Below the pieces are notes generated by a model that was given only the letters and a program-made list of their open reading frames with translations, made no database searches and was not told the origin of the DNA. The translations under genes and the position numbers were made by a program. From Irpex lacteus (Eukaryota > Basidiomycota > Agaricomycetes > Polyporales > Irpicaceae), in NCBI GenBank assembly GCA_001986395.2, contig MQVO02000005.1, forward strand, positions 744,001-808,000: a stretch of 64,000 nt of DNA. The letters are read 5' to 3'. Numbering within the stretch: the first letter of the stretch is position 1; every line of letters starts with the position of its first letter. Of this stretch, positions 51,082 through 62,507 are shown piece by piece.

Positions 51082-51600
51082 ATGAAAACTGAAGTATTTA
51101 CGGCATTTATAGTTGGCTGATCGTATCTCGTACAAAAACAAACGGCTGACTGTAGGGCATTCTACGGGCATTGAAGTTCCTATCGAAATACAATGACCTG
51201 CAGCTGAACTTCGTCTGAACTTCGTAGATGCACCCCAAATAACACTGCCAAAATTACATGAGAATATTTACCGACAAGGACTAATTCATAGTTCGAAACT
51301 CCTGCCAGCAAATAACTCCGTACCAACGCGTTAACGTTACATTCAGTACAATATGACCACTCACCGGTGTAATCATTATTGATATAACTGAATTTGTTTC
51401 GATTCATAACTCAGAATTCGATAGTCCGGATGAAAGGCATGGGCATAGCATAGCACATGTATTTTTGCAGTGAAGCGATAACGATAAGGGACGTGCTGGC
51501 AGAGTATACAGGGATATGTCATGTAGAAGGAATGCGTATGCGACAGAAAGGACTACCAAAACCACCGGCCCCGTTTCTTCATGCATGGTGAGGAACGGGT
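51082..51600. other. Intergenic region tRNA to RPL37
   Basis: No gene is seen. The half nearer RPL37 is its 3' UTR and flank. Confidence 0.5.
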
Positions 51601-52411
51601 TTATGCCTCGGATGTCGTCTTCTTGACCCGCTTGACGGCGGTGGTGTTTTCCCTGTAGACAAGACAAGCGCTTGAGAATTTCCTCCTGTTGGCTCTGAAA
51701 ACGATGCGTACCTGAAACCGTTCTTGAAGCGTCTTGATACACCCTTGAGGTAGCGCATGCGTCCGGTACCAGTGGTCTTTCGGCGCTTGGCCTTCTGGCC
51801 CCACTCATACGACCTCAGCTTGGCACGAGGGTAACCGCATTGAGCACACTCTGTATGATTTTGAATCGCAAGGGTTTGTTAAGAACGCAAATGGGAGCAG
51901 AGCCTTAGCATGGTAGATAGCTTTGCATTAATCCATGCATACGCACCCTTGTGCTGCTTGTGGAACGAACGGTTGCCACACCTGCGGCAGAGGGTGTGGG
52001 ACTTTGTGTGCCGCTTACTGCAAACGCGAACAGGTCATTAGTTTATTGGCTGTGAAAGAAAGAAATGCTACGCACCCGAAGGATGTGGTACCTATGTACC
52101 GTCAAACAACCCATTTTATCAGTTCCAAAGTTCTAAGTCATAGCTTCACTGTGCAAACGAACGAACCTTTCGTCTAGAGCAAAACGGATGATTAGCACCC
52201 CTGCATACTCGAACATACCTCTGCCAATGCCGTCGGAACGTCTGCTGAGCCTATAGAACCCTCTCTCGCAATCCGCGCCATCCAAGCACATCCGACCTGG
52301 CGTCCATCCATCCATCGTCCAAACTTGTCCAATTCGTCCCGTTCAACTTCTCAATGGCCCATACAGCAGACGTCCGGCGTACTGGCAGAGTTTTGGGGAG
52401 TAACTCACCAT
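51601..52411 (-). CDS. RPL37: 60S ribosomal protein eL37
   Basis: Zinc-binding protein of the large ribosomal subunit. Exons on the minus strand: 52409-52411 (ATG only), 52167-52173 (7 nt), 52076-52091 (16 nt), 51947-52017, 51712-51850, 51601-51652; 95 residues. The order [49 protein letters not shown] and [15 protein letters not shown] is near-identical across eukaryotes. Its four zinc-binding cysteines (CRRC and CAQC) are present. The start is fixed by the known N-terminus: no other joining of exons gives MTKG. The first intron is 235 nt, the others 60-115. Intron clustering at the 5' end is usual for basidiomycete ribosomal protein genes. Confidence 0.93.
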
Positions 52412-54950
52412 GTTGTCTTGAGGATTTTGCGGTGGCCGATGTGTAGGGCGGGGGCGCGATGTCTGATGCAGCCACTTCGAGATGATCACGTAAGCTACCA
52501 AAAGCGGACGTTTAGCGCCGGAAGCGATCAGTAGGCGCTTCCTGTTGCCGAAGCCAGCCTGGATCGTCACTTAGCTTCCCTCCACGCTGACTTTTAGTTT
52601 TGGTTAGGAATGCATAGTATGTGAGGTTCTCAATTTCTCGATTATATTATCCCGCGTGAGCAGTAGATTAGTGTCCTTGCGCAGCGCTGCGTTTAGTTGA
52701 GGTTCTTTTTTGCTCTAAACAAGCTTCAGGTGCCACAAGTTCCGCAATATCATGAAGGTGGTGTGGGTAGACCGTATCTAGGAAGGGGATTGAGGAAGCC
52801 AAACACAAGTGCTGTCTTCCTCATGCGACAGATCGTTGGTATTCATGCTTACTCGCCGCACAACTTCACCAGCAACTTTAAATACGGTTTCGATATCGGT
52901 GGACGCGACCTTGGGACTGGAGCGTGCATGGGAATGCTATAAGCTCACCTTCTATGCTTGAGACTCTCAGATGTGTCCAGCTATGGCCCCTCCATGTTAC
53001 TCGGAGGGACCACAAGAGACTGACATTTTTTGGAGGATTCAGAAGCAGGGCTCCGCGTAGCTGCAATACAGGTATGAAGGGGGCTTTCCTGATGCAAGGT
53101 CTTACAAGATTGAATGTACAGGTTCCATCGAGACTTGGGGCTGCCTGCGTAGAAAAGCAATGAAGAGGTCATAAACTCCTTCATCTTATCAGGCATCCTC
53201 GGTGTATACGTACACCCCTACACCGAAAGAGAAGCTGGGGATACGTACCCTTACTTTCTGCGTGATCAGAGTGCCTGCCTGTGCACGATCATCCCTGAGC
53301 GGTGCGCATTAATACCGCAGTTAATACCCTAGAGTTCTCCGCCTTCCCTCGCCTTCCCCAGAAGATAAGTACTGAACTCGGCGTAATCTTCTTGCTTCAC
53401 GAGCGACTGCTAACCCTGCTTCGACGATCAGTGCCTCAATATGCTATGCAAGCGTTGCGTAGGTGCCAATCTTCATCGCTGAAAACCCACGTCTCATGCT
53501 CAGATGAAGTCCAAAGTGAAAGACGCACGCTGATAGCGGTTTCTTCTTTCTGGTCAGATTCCTAAAACCTCTGAGCAGTATGTAAACGGCATGGCGATCT
53601 CATGTCGCTCAATGCTCTCAACTTTGTCGGAAAGATGATCTGTTGAGCGCTTGTTACGTGCGCTGTCTCATGTTGACAGGCATGTGGCCGAACGGTGCAT
53701 GTTCTCATCTCGAGACCCTGAGCTGTTTTGATAACGTCTGCCGTCACCCCCGAAAAGTCCACAACTTTGAAGGAATGGCAGCTCGAATCGCGTCATGTCC
53801 AACAGTGCTGTCCCGCGTTGCGCAATGTGTGGCCTGCGCAGTCTCGACGAATCACTCTCATCTCGTTTCACGCCGCGCCTCGACGAGATGTGCCACGAAA
53901 TCGCATCTGTTTATCATGCTGGCGTGTCATTGGACGAAGCTTCGAAACACAAAGATCACGATCGGCGACTCTCGCAGAACCCCTGATCTCGCTCAGGTTC
54001 TCGGTAGCAAATTTTCGGTTATCTTATCACGTTTGTTGGTTGTCGCCAGCTGGCAGCGCACTAGTGGCGCGCCAAACCCAAATCCCCAGCCTCCGTCTTC
54101 TCTTGTGACCGACGAGGATCGCCCAGTTTGTCTCGAGTGAGGGACAAAAGGAGTCTCGGTGTGATTCGTGTTTCCCCTTTGTTTTTACGAGCCAAGATAC
54201 TGCTGTGGTAAGACGCGCGGTAGAAGTCGAGTGCTATCGCGAATTGAACGGGAGTAATAAATTACAGTTACTGAGCTGGATCACCTCCGCGGGAATATGA
54301 TGAGTTGAATAGCAGCTCGGTAGCTCTAGAGCGTACGGTCCCCGTTTGTGCGTGGCATCCCCGCCACATTCCTTGGGAACGGCGGGTACGTTACAGGGGT
54401 CCGCCCGACGGCTGCCGTGGGACGAGAAGACGTGTGCTCGCCGTGGCATGGCGTACGCTGAGCGTGATGCGCCTGTTCTAGTTGCGAGGCTAGTGCACGC
54501 CTGCAAGGGTCGCCGCCGCTCCAGCCTGAGGTTAGTTACTTGGAGATGAGATCATTTGCAGACAAGAGCCGTGATCAGCGCAGACGGAATTACACAGGAG
54601 AGATAAGATGGCGCAAAAATAAATATTTATTGAGTAAGCGGAAATAGGCGGCGGGTGATTGGCTGATTAGAGTGAGATTGATAATCTGTATTTTATCAGA
54701 GTTAACTCCCTTTCCCCGGTGTCACTCTTCCAAACGGATCTCTCCCTCTTTCTTCAACATCCCCTCTTGCCTGCTCACCACCACCTCCCGCCCTCTCCTC
54801 GACGCGTCGCACGTCGTCCTCGCCGTCGCGCGCGTTATCTCATCTTCTCTCTCTCGTCGCTCCCGCTAATCTACACGTATTCATCTTATCGTAATCGCGG
54901 CTCGTCCTTCTCGAGCCCCTTCGAGCCTTTCGGCCACACCTAATAACACC
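52412..54950. other. Long intergenic region before the GATA factor
   Basis: About 2.5 kb holds no gene I can support. Frames at 53302-53565 and 53643-54140 are open but show no recognisable motif. The last 350 bases are the promoter of the GATA factor, with several GATA sites and a C/T-rich leader. The length fits a gene with a large control region. Confidence 0.5.
54602..54697 (+). promoter_or_regulatory. GATA-site cluster upstream of iron GATA factor
   Basis: GATAA occurs at 54602-54606 and 54680-54684, and its complement TTATC at 54693-54697. The last reads TCTGATAA on the minus strand, close to the ATCWGATAA consensus known for Sre/SreA repressors. They lie 250-350 bases before the ATG of a GATA factor, so self-repression is plausible but untested. 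Confidence 0.45.
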
Positions 54951-57900
54951 ATGCCTGCCGTAGTCATGGCCTCCCCCGTCGCCATGCACAATCCTGCACT
55001 CTCCAAGATTCATTTCAATGGACAGATAACACCACCGCCGTCCGATCACTCCAGAAATGGCAATGACAACCCGCCGTCGCCCACACCGACACCGACACCA
55101 TCCTCGCCGTCCCCTGCCCAAAGTCTCCAGCGTATCGCCCCTGCGCCGCCCTCGGACTCGTCTGCCAAGGAGAAGAGCTCCGAGAATATCGACCCAGGGC
55201 TTGCACAGGCTCTGGCGTCTTCGACCTCAGTGATAAACACGAAGCCTCCTTGCGCCAATTGCGGTGCTTTCTCAACCCCGCTCTGGCGTAGAGATGGCGA
55301 GGGCAAGGCTGTTTGCAATGCGTGTGGTGAGTTTCTGTTGCATCTTTCATCGTTTCGGCGGTTTTGGACGTACGCTGGTCGCCTGTCGACTGCCACGTGG
55401 ATCTAGGGATCCTGCAGTCCTGAGAGGAGGCCAGCTATGTATCACTTCCTCGCGCCTGTCGCATGGAGATATGTGCCTGCGAAGGCAATTAGGACCTCAT
55501 TTGAGGTCTTCTGGGAGTCTGGGTGTAATCTCAAACACATCTTCTATGCCCATCTGTGCTTTTTCCCGTATATGCAACAGCGGTTGCGAAGATGATTACT
55601 GACTTGCTTACCATTCTCTTTCTTCTTGGACTACCTCACCTCTTCCCTACACTTCACATCGGGACCTCATGTGCACTCCGCCGTGTATCCTGCATCTGCC
55701 TCACCATGACGCTCGATCATGATGCACCAACATCACTGGCCTCGTGCTTCCGGACATCCGATATACTCACAAAGGCCTCTACTGGAAACACAAGAACATG
55801 CCTCGACCTACCAACCTCAGCCGCTCTTCAACCAATGCAAACGCCGTAGCGTCCGCAACGCACCCTGACGCGAACCAGGTTCTTATTGACGTAAAGCATT
55901 TCTGTTGTCCTTTCACTAGTACGTCCATCTGACCTGAATTCTGTTGATTAGCAGCAGCAGATGTCACCGAAATCGCCTTCGGCGGCCACCGCTATGCGGA
56001 TACCAACCCCAGCTGCCTCCCCGCCTCTACCGTCGAATCAGGCGTCACCAGGCGGATCGGGCACAGATCAATCTCAGACAAAGACACATCTAGCCGGGAC
56101 ATGCCCAGGCGACGGACGGTGTGACGGCACCGGCGGAACCACTGCTTGCTCTGGTTGCCCGACCTTCAATAACAACGCGCTGGCAGCTTCAACAACACCT
56201 GCAACTACTGGTGGCGCCACGTCCACTACTTCCCCTGCGCCCGCCCCATCATCATCACCGGCCCCTTCGCCGGAGGCTAACGGCAAGATGCGTCCGAATG
56301 CAAAGACCCCTGGTGCAGCAGGTGCAGTTGGTGCTCTGAGTTGTGCAAACTGCGGAACGTCGACAACCCCTTTGTGGAGGAGAGATGATGTCGGGAACAA
56401 CATCTGCAACGCATGTGGTACGTCTCGTTGCGCTGACTGATTTTATCTTTTATGTTTTTGTGTTGCGTTGTGCACGTTCGACTTTTCTGCCTGTCTTTCC
56501 GCCCCGACGCCAGTCCTTCGACCGCCTTTGCTGGCACACCTGCCTTCCACGTGGTACCCGGGGTCCCTGTTTCGCTCGTGTCAACTCGGGCGCCATGAAT
56601 TCCCACGGTTCGACGATCTTATCAGATAGTGCCAGCGCACATACTATCTTCCCCTCAGTACATTGGTCGCTTCCGCAACGTCCTCCGCCAAGCTTTGCGA
56701 ACCTTCGCAGTGTTTGATAATTTTCGTGCTTTCCCTTGACTTTTCTTTCTCGAGCTGCTTGCTAGCCCCACTCACGTGTTGGCTGTTTCCCCACACTTGC
56801 CTAAATTTCCGTACTGTGGACACTCAAGGCTAACTGGTTATTGTTACTATTAGGTTTGTACTTCAAGCTTCACGGTACTCACCGCCCTAATTCGATGAAA
56901 AAGACGGTCATCAAGCGGCGTAAGCGTGTATCTGCTGCTCCTGGTGCCCCAAGTTCGCCGAACGCACAAGACCGTATGTCGGACCAAGCTGCTGCTGAAG
57001 TTCTCGCAAGTGTTGGCCGTTCACACAGTTCGCAAGGCATGCGCCCTGAAGACGAACAGGAGGAGCCGGAGGGTCAGCCTCGGAGGAAGAGGGCTAGAAA
57101 GACGAAAGCTGAGAGGGAGAGGGAAGCGGCCATGGACGTTGAAGAAGAGCCTCCAGCCACGTCGTCGTCGTCGAGGAGACGTGGTGGAAGAGCTGCCGCA
57201 GGAACACCTTCGAGAGAGCCAGCGCATACTTGGGTCGATGGTATGTCGTTGTTGCAACGGGCATGTCGTCTGACTGCTGATCTTTCGGATGATGTAAAAA
57301 TAGAACCAGCAAGACACTCTGCTGGCCGTCCTGGAAGCTCCGAAGGAAGATATGGCTCTGTTGCCCCAAGAGGCAATCCCTTCGGCCACCCGCATCTGCA
57401 CCCTCAAAATCCTCACGGTGGATTCGACCTGCCCCCTTTGAACGCTGCCTTGGGAGAGTCCGCGTCGTTGCTAAGGGAGGGTGCGCCAGCCAGCTACGTG
57501 CGCTCTGGCTCCGCCGCTGCTTTGGGTGTGCCTAGCAGGACCCACTCGCCATTGGCCGGACCGGGTGTCAGCAGCTCTGGTCCTGCCGGAGCTGGATACG
57601 TTTTGCCTCCACCACACGGTTTGGCCCACGCCTATCCGGGTGCGTACCCATACCCGACTGGGCACTCTCACCATACGCCACCTCCCGTGCCTACTTTGAT
57701 TGACCTCGAGAGGCACTACGCGGAGCTGGCCGAGGAGAGGAGACGTCTTGACGAGTTGGTCAGTCGGACGGACAGGATGATGGCGGGCGTGAGGCGTGGG
57801 ATAGATGAGATTAGGATGTCGTCGCATTTGCCTCCTCCTGTCACTCGTCCTCCGTCGACTCAGCCCCCCGCGCAAGCTCACCACCAGCCTTCGTCGCCAC

Positions 57901-58037
57901 GTGAACCCCAGGTATCGAGTCCTGTACCTGCGGTGCCGCTGAAGCGCGGTGAACGCTCGTCTGGCTCTCCACGTGAACGTGAGAGGGAGAGCATTTGGCC
58001 CGTCAATCCTCCTGAAAGCACCCCTGCGAGGGATTAA
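54951..58037 (+). CDS. SRE: Iron-responsive double GATA zinc-finger repressor (SreA/Urbs1 type)
   Basis: Exons 54951-55326, 55775-55890, 55952-56417 and 56854-58037; 713 residues. Finger 1 (about 101-137) is CANC-x17[16 protein letters not shown] and finger 2 (from about 295) is CANC-x17[16 protein letters not shown]. Between them lies the Cys-rich block [12 protein letters not shown] then CSGCP. This is the hallmark of the Sre/SreA/Urbs1/Cir1 family, where it senses iron. Family members repress siderophore and iron-uptake genes when iron is ample. A basic region ([16 protein letters not shown]) and a C-terminal coiled coil ([19 protein letters not shown]) follow, both typical. The intron in each finger falls after the G of CNACG. 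Nuclear location is expected. Confidence 0.93.
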
Positions 58038-59122
58038 GAATCAGCGGCACCCCTTTGGACGATGTCTGCTCTTCTTCCTGTCTCTCTAACTGCCGGTGCC
58101 ACACCGGTCATGTCATTGGTTTTCCTGGTCTAGGTCCCACTCCCGTCCTCATAACCTATCGTATTATCTGTTGTAGTCGGTCTCCATCCGTGCTTGTCTC
58201 GTCTCGTCTCGTTCCTTTTGCTACCCTCGCTCCTCCGTTTTATATTGTCATATATCACACCCAGACGCTGCTGGTTTCTTTGTGCATTTTTGTTCTGTTT
58301 TGTTTCGCATCGTCTATCGTACATATACTTAGCATCATTAACTATTTGTCTCTCCCTCTCTCTCCCTACTTCTATCGGCTATCTGTCTGCCTCCTGTCTC
58401 CGATTGCTTGCGTCTCTGCCTGGCTTGGTCATTACACTTTCCATCCCACATCCCTCACTCTAGGGCTCTGTTAAACGGTCCTCGCTCTATACTGTCTTTG
58501 TCCCCTCTGCCCGGACTTGTAGTCGTTATACGTATTTTCATGTTCGCTGTAATATTTTGTCATCCGAGGTTCCCAGAGCTGCCTCTTTATCCGCTTATTA
58601 ACTACTAAGTACATACACATACTTGCTACATTGTTGATTCTTGCCGTGACTGGATGTACGTAGAGGTTATCCGTTTGTGCAATCATCGTTACCTTCAAGT
58701 TTGCTATTTCTAAGTTTAATGAGGTGTGCATGGAATGTTCTGTGAGTCTCATGTGGTGGCCACGAGTCTGCTCGATCAGAGATAAGTCGTTAGACGCCTT
58801 GTACTAGATGAGATCATCCGTCGCCGCGGATGTTGATCAAAGTCGTCGTCGCTGTTCGCGACGGTGAGCAACTGCAAGGCGATGTCGAGGACTGCACTCT
58901 CCATATTGATGGTCTACTCTCATCTGGACATCCTGTGTGTCCACGCTCCTTGGAAGGGCTTCGCATAAAACGTTGATAAGGCGAACGGAGTAATGTGAAC
59001 ACGTGGAAAGTCGAGATTTCACGTGAAAAATTGACTGAGTGAAGTGGACATTGTCCCAGCTTCGCTCACAGAACTTCTCTCAACACCACGACCTCCACCT
59101 CGTCGTCGCCGTAGTCGTCGCC
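58038..59122. promoter_or_regulatory. Intergenic region GATA factor to OPI1
   Basis: T-rich 3' flank of the GATA gene to about 58700. A short minus-strand frame at about 58780-58910 (MESAVLDIALQLLTVANSDD) looks protein-like but is too small to call. The OPI1 promoter with two E-boxes follows. Confidence 0.5.
59000..59028 (+). promoter_or_regulatory. Paired CACGTG E-boxes, one in a 12-bp palindrome
   Basis: CACGTG lies at 59000-59005 and again at 59020-59025, the second inside the perfect palindrome TTTCACGTGAAA (59017-59028). They sit 95-123 bases before the OPI1 ATG. The palindrome nearly matches the inositol-responsive element of yeast (WYTTCAYRTGS), to which the Ino2/Ino4 bHLH factors opposed by Opi1 bind. 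Confidence 0.5.
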
Positions 59123-62100
59123 ATGGACGTCGTCAACACCGTCAACAACGCCGACCACCCCAACCTCGATGACCAAGACGAATCCGTGCGCATCGCTGTC
59201 CGTGCCCTGGGCGATATGAGACACAGCGTGCTTACCTCGCCTTCTACATGTAAGTCGAATGATTTATCCATGAATATTTGTTCCAGCGGTAAACGATGTT
59301 ATAGCTTTCCAGCCGACACCCGCCCTGTCTATCTCGTCCAGGTCAACTTCACCATCATTACCGGAAGACGAGGGAGAGAACTTTGTCTCAAGAGTGTCCA
59401 CGATCCCGCTAGTTAATACCGCACTCAAGGCATACGAACAGGGGAAGGCAAGCTCCAGAGTGGTCAAGGTGCGTGCTATATCCGCATGCCTATGTCCAAT
59501 TATATCACGGGCGACTGACGAATGAATTGGGTGGCCATTTCGTGGGTTCGCAGTATGGCGCGGAGATGGTTGAGTCGTCAGTCAAGACCATCTCGCGGCC
59601 CGTCATAGATAGGCTACCTGTGAACCAATTGGACGAGTTTGCGTGTCGACAACTTGATAGGGTGAGTGATTATACTCTGCGATGTGTTCATACATGGCGG
59701 GACCATGTTCTCTCGAGCAGGACGTATGCCGGGACATCAGCTTTCCTTGTTAGCTGCTCTCCTTGCATTATGCATCCGCTCTTTTAATGCTGTTTCTCCG
59801 ACACCTGCGCTCCTAGATCAGTTGTCAGTGCGTCTCTTACGGTGCGCTCTGTGAGAACGCGCTGCAGATCAAACCCAATCAACACTACGCACTGTGGTTC
59901 TTGTAGACGGGACGCTCTGCTTGTGCGGGGCATACCCTCTACGGCAGGGTACTCCGTTGTTTGCGTACCTTGCGCTTCGATGCGGGGATCTTTACCACGC
60001 TATCGCGCTTCTTGTGCTTCTACACCTCTGTCGTCAGTATACGGCATCCCTGCGAAGAGGGGACCTTTCCTGGGTGTCCTCTCATATCGCTCGTTCCCAC
60101 CCGCAATAATTGCCCTTCCCTCACTGGATATCGCCCGCCTTCATAAACGCATTCAAAACAAACGTGTTGTGTGATGCATGCGGTCAATATTCACGTGCAG
60201 CCAGCGTCGTCTCGTCGAAGATAGCGTCTAGCTGCTTCTTCCAGTCGGTTATTCACGGTACATCTATGTCCGCGAAGTGCACAGTGCTGAAAGATTGTAT
60301 GGGTGGGATCTTACGATCGGGATGGCCTTCATTCGAGCAGCACCGCAGACGTCAGCAGGTCAGCAGACTGGTCGAGTGATCTTGTGGCCGCAGTGATTTT
60401 TCCACTGGGGCAGGAACGCGGCGACAAAATACCTCCTTGGCTTGTGTTCCTTCTGCGCGCACATTCAGTCGACAATTCCTTGGGGATCAGCTCCCAGGCA
60501 TTTTCACGTGTTTTCCATCATCTGTGCCACATACGACATAGACTAAACAATGTAACTGACTGATTTATAATCTCTCATATTGAACTACGCAGATTGACAG
60601 TTATCGGCGACGCCCATCAGTCAATGGAGAAACACCACAGGTGGATCGTGGCCGTTCGTTAAACAACGATGCCGCTGACGAACGATCACAACTCTCACCG
60701 CAACCTCGACAAAACGGCTCGTGGACGTCTGCGCTGCGGGACCTTTCAATGGTTCGAGGCCGCACGGCACGATTCGCAGCCAGCGATTCTTCTTCTCCCG
60801 GGGATGAGGATAATGGTAGCAGAGACGTCAGTATGATCCGAGGAGGTGAAGGTGCGTAAGCCAGTGATCTAGCTATATATTTCCCTTCTTCTTCGCCGTG
60901 TGCTTTGATTTTTCTCACTCACATATGAGTATAGATGGAGATGGAGCGACTCTGTTACCACCAGCGGACGATACCATGCACAGCCAGAGCCGGACGCCTA
61001 CGCCGCGGCAGGAAGAAGGTGGTAGCGCAGCGTCGAGATCAAGTCAGAATGAAAACCAGCAACAGGTCGCGCAGAGAAGTCGATGGCAGGCGGTGCTCCT
61101 TGAGGCTGGTGGGATTGGTGCCGCCGTGAGTGAGGAGAGCATGCGCAGGTTGAAATATTGCTTGGAGTGGTTGCAGGTGCGTTCCCTATACTCGTGTCCT
61201 CATTGATCATGGTTTTGACGATATGCGGATCCCAATTGTAGTATGCCACAATCCATATCGACGGGCAGATCCTAGTCCTGCGGGACTTCATCGCCTCGTT
61301 GCAGAACCCTTCCTCGCCTTCTTCACCTCGATCGTCCGCCAACACGCCACTCTCAGAACATCATCTACGGACACTCACCAATATCAGACGTGATGTGGTG
61401 GAAACCATCCGGCAGGTAGTTGACGTGGTCTCAAAGTACGCTGGGGGCGCGCTGCCAGAACCAGCGAGAGCTCGTGTTAGGCAGTTCATTCTATGCTTGC
61501 CGCAGCGCTGGGCACAGGCCGCATCTGGTACCTCCTCTGCTGGACTTGTTGCTGCGTCTTCGTCGGAGTCGGTGGGTGCGAAGAAAGACGTTGGGTCTAG
61601 CTCTGGACGTGGAAGAGCACATCGTTCATCGGCACCATATACGTACGGCCCGGGCGAAGCAGGTCCATCATCGAGGTCGAGGCCAGCTTCAAGAGCCGCA
61701 TCTCCCTCGTCTATGAGGACTCATGGACTCTCGAGGACGACAGCAACAGGGAATGGGGCACCCCATGTGGCTACTGCAGGCACTGCGACCAATGCCGCGC
61801 AAAAGATACTGACGCTTGCTACCGAGAGTTTGGACATGCTGCGCGCCGTGACCTCAGTGTTCAAAGAAAGTTTGGATAAGGCTGATGCGTAAGTGGCGTC
61901 TCATCTCATGCATTTCTCTTCATTGACAGTATCGTATTTGTCATTTAGATGGGTGGACCGACTTCGATACGTTGGCGTGCAGCGACAAAACTCCTCTTCC
62001 ATCACCTCTTTACCATCCGCGTCATCCCTCACAAATCCCCCAGAAGATTCACCAAAGGCTTACAGAGAACCATTACCACCAATACAGCTGACACCAAGCT

Positions 62101-62507
62101 CCAGCAGAGCGCATTCACCTGTACCGGGCCTAGCATCGCTCCAGCTTCCTCCCCTCGATCCGGCGCTATACAGTCAATCCTCGGCATATAGCAGACACCA
62201 TCACCATGCCTCCTCGCATTCGCACATTCAACAGCGACACCATCACCATCATATGTCGCACGAACATCTACTTGAGCGTGAGACGGAGTACGATAACGAT
62301 GGCAAGGGGAGGGATCGGTACGGTAGCCTGGGTGATGGGCCTGCGAAGGACTTCGACGGACTGTCGTTGGGGAATGGGTCTACTGACGTGAGATATACTT
62401 CGGGGAGTGTTCTACGGGAAGAAGAAGGCGAGCGGGCGAGAGACGGTGGAGCTATCGAACGGGGTGGGAGTGGTGGTGGGCATCAACGAATGGATGTGGA
62501 TACCTGA
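59123..62507 (+). CDS. OPI1: OPI1-like transcriptional repressor of phospholipid genes
   Basis: Exons 59123-59249, 59305-59468, 59554-59661, 60593-60851, 60935-61176, 61242-61888, 61949-62507; 701 residues. Family blocks in order: DESVRIAVRALGDMRHS, YGAEMVESSVKTISRP, LDEFACRQLDR, then SRWQAVLLEAGGIGAAV, SEESMRRLKYCLEWLQ, IHIDGQILVLRDFIASL, VVDVVSKYAGGALPEPAR and ILTLATESLDMLRAVTSVF. In yeast Opi1 is held at the ER by phosphatidic acid and Scs2, and enters the nucleus to repress INO genes when inositol is ample. A His-rich stretch lies near the C-terminus. Intron 3 is 931 nt, against 52-94 nt for the others. Confidence 0.92.
59662..60592 (+). other. Unusually long OPI1 intron (931 nt)
   Basis: It is bounded by GTGAGT and TACGCAG and interrupts the protein between ACRQLDR and IDSYRRR, which join in frame. 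Its base composition is mixed, not pyrimidine-rich like the PIF1 intron. It contains a 110-codon open frame at 59842-60174 with no recognisable content. No terminal repeats were found. Confidence 0.6.

Noticed and set aside
54278..54288. GGATCACCTCC, resembling the 3' end of bacterial 16S rRNA
   Set aside because: No rRNA sequence flanks it; an 11-base chance match.
58780..58910. 42-codon minus-strand frame starting MESAVLDIALQ
   Set aside because: Too short and without partner exons; it lies in the OPI1 upstream region.
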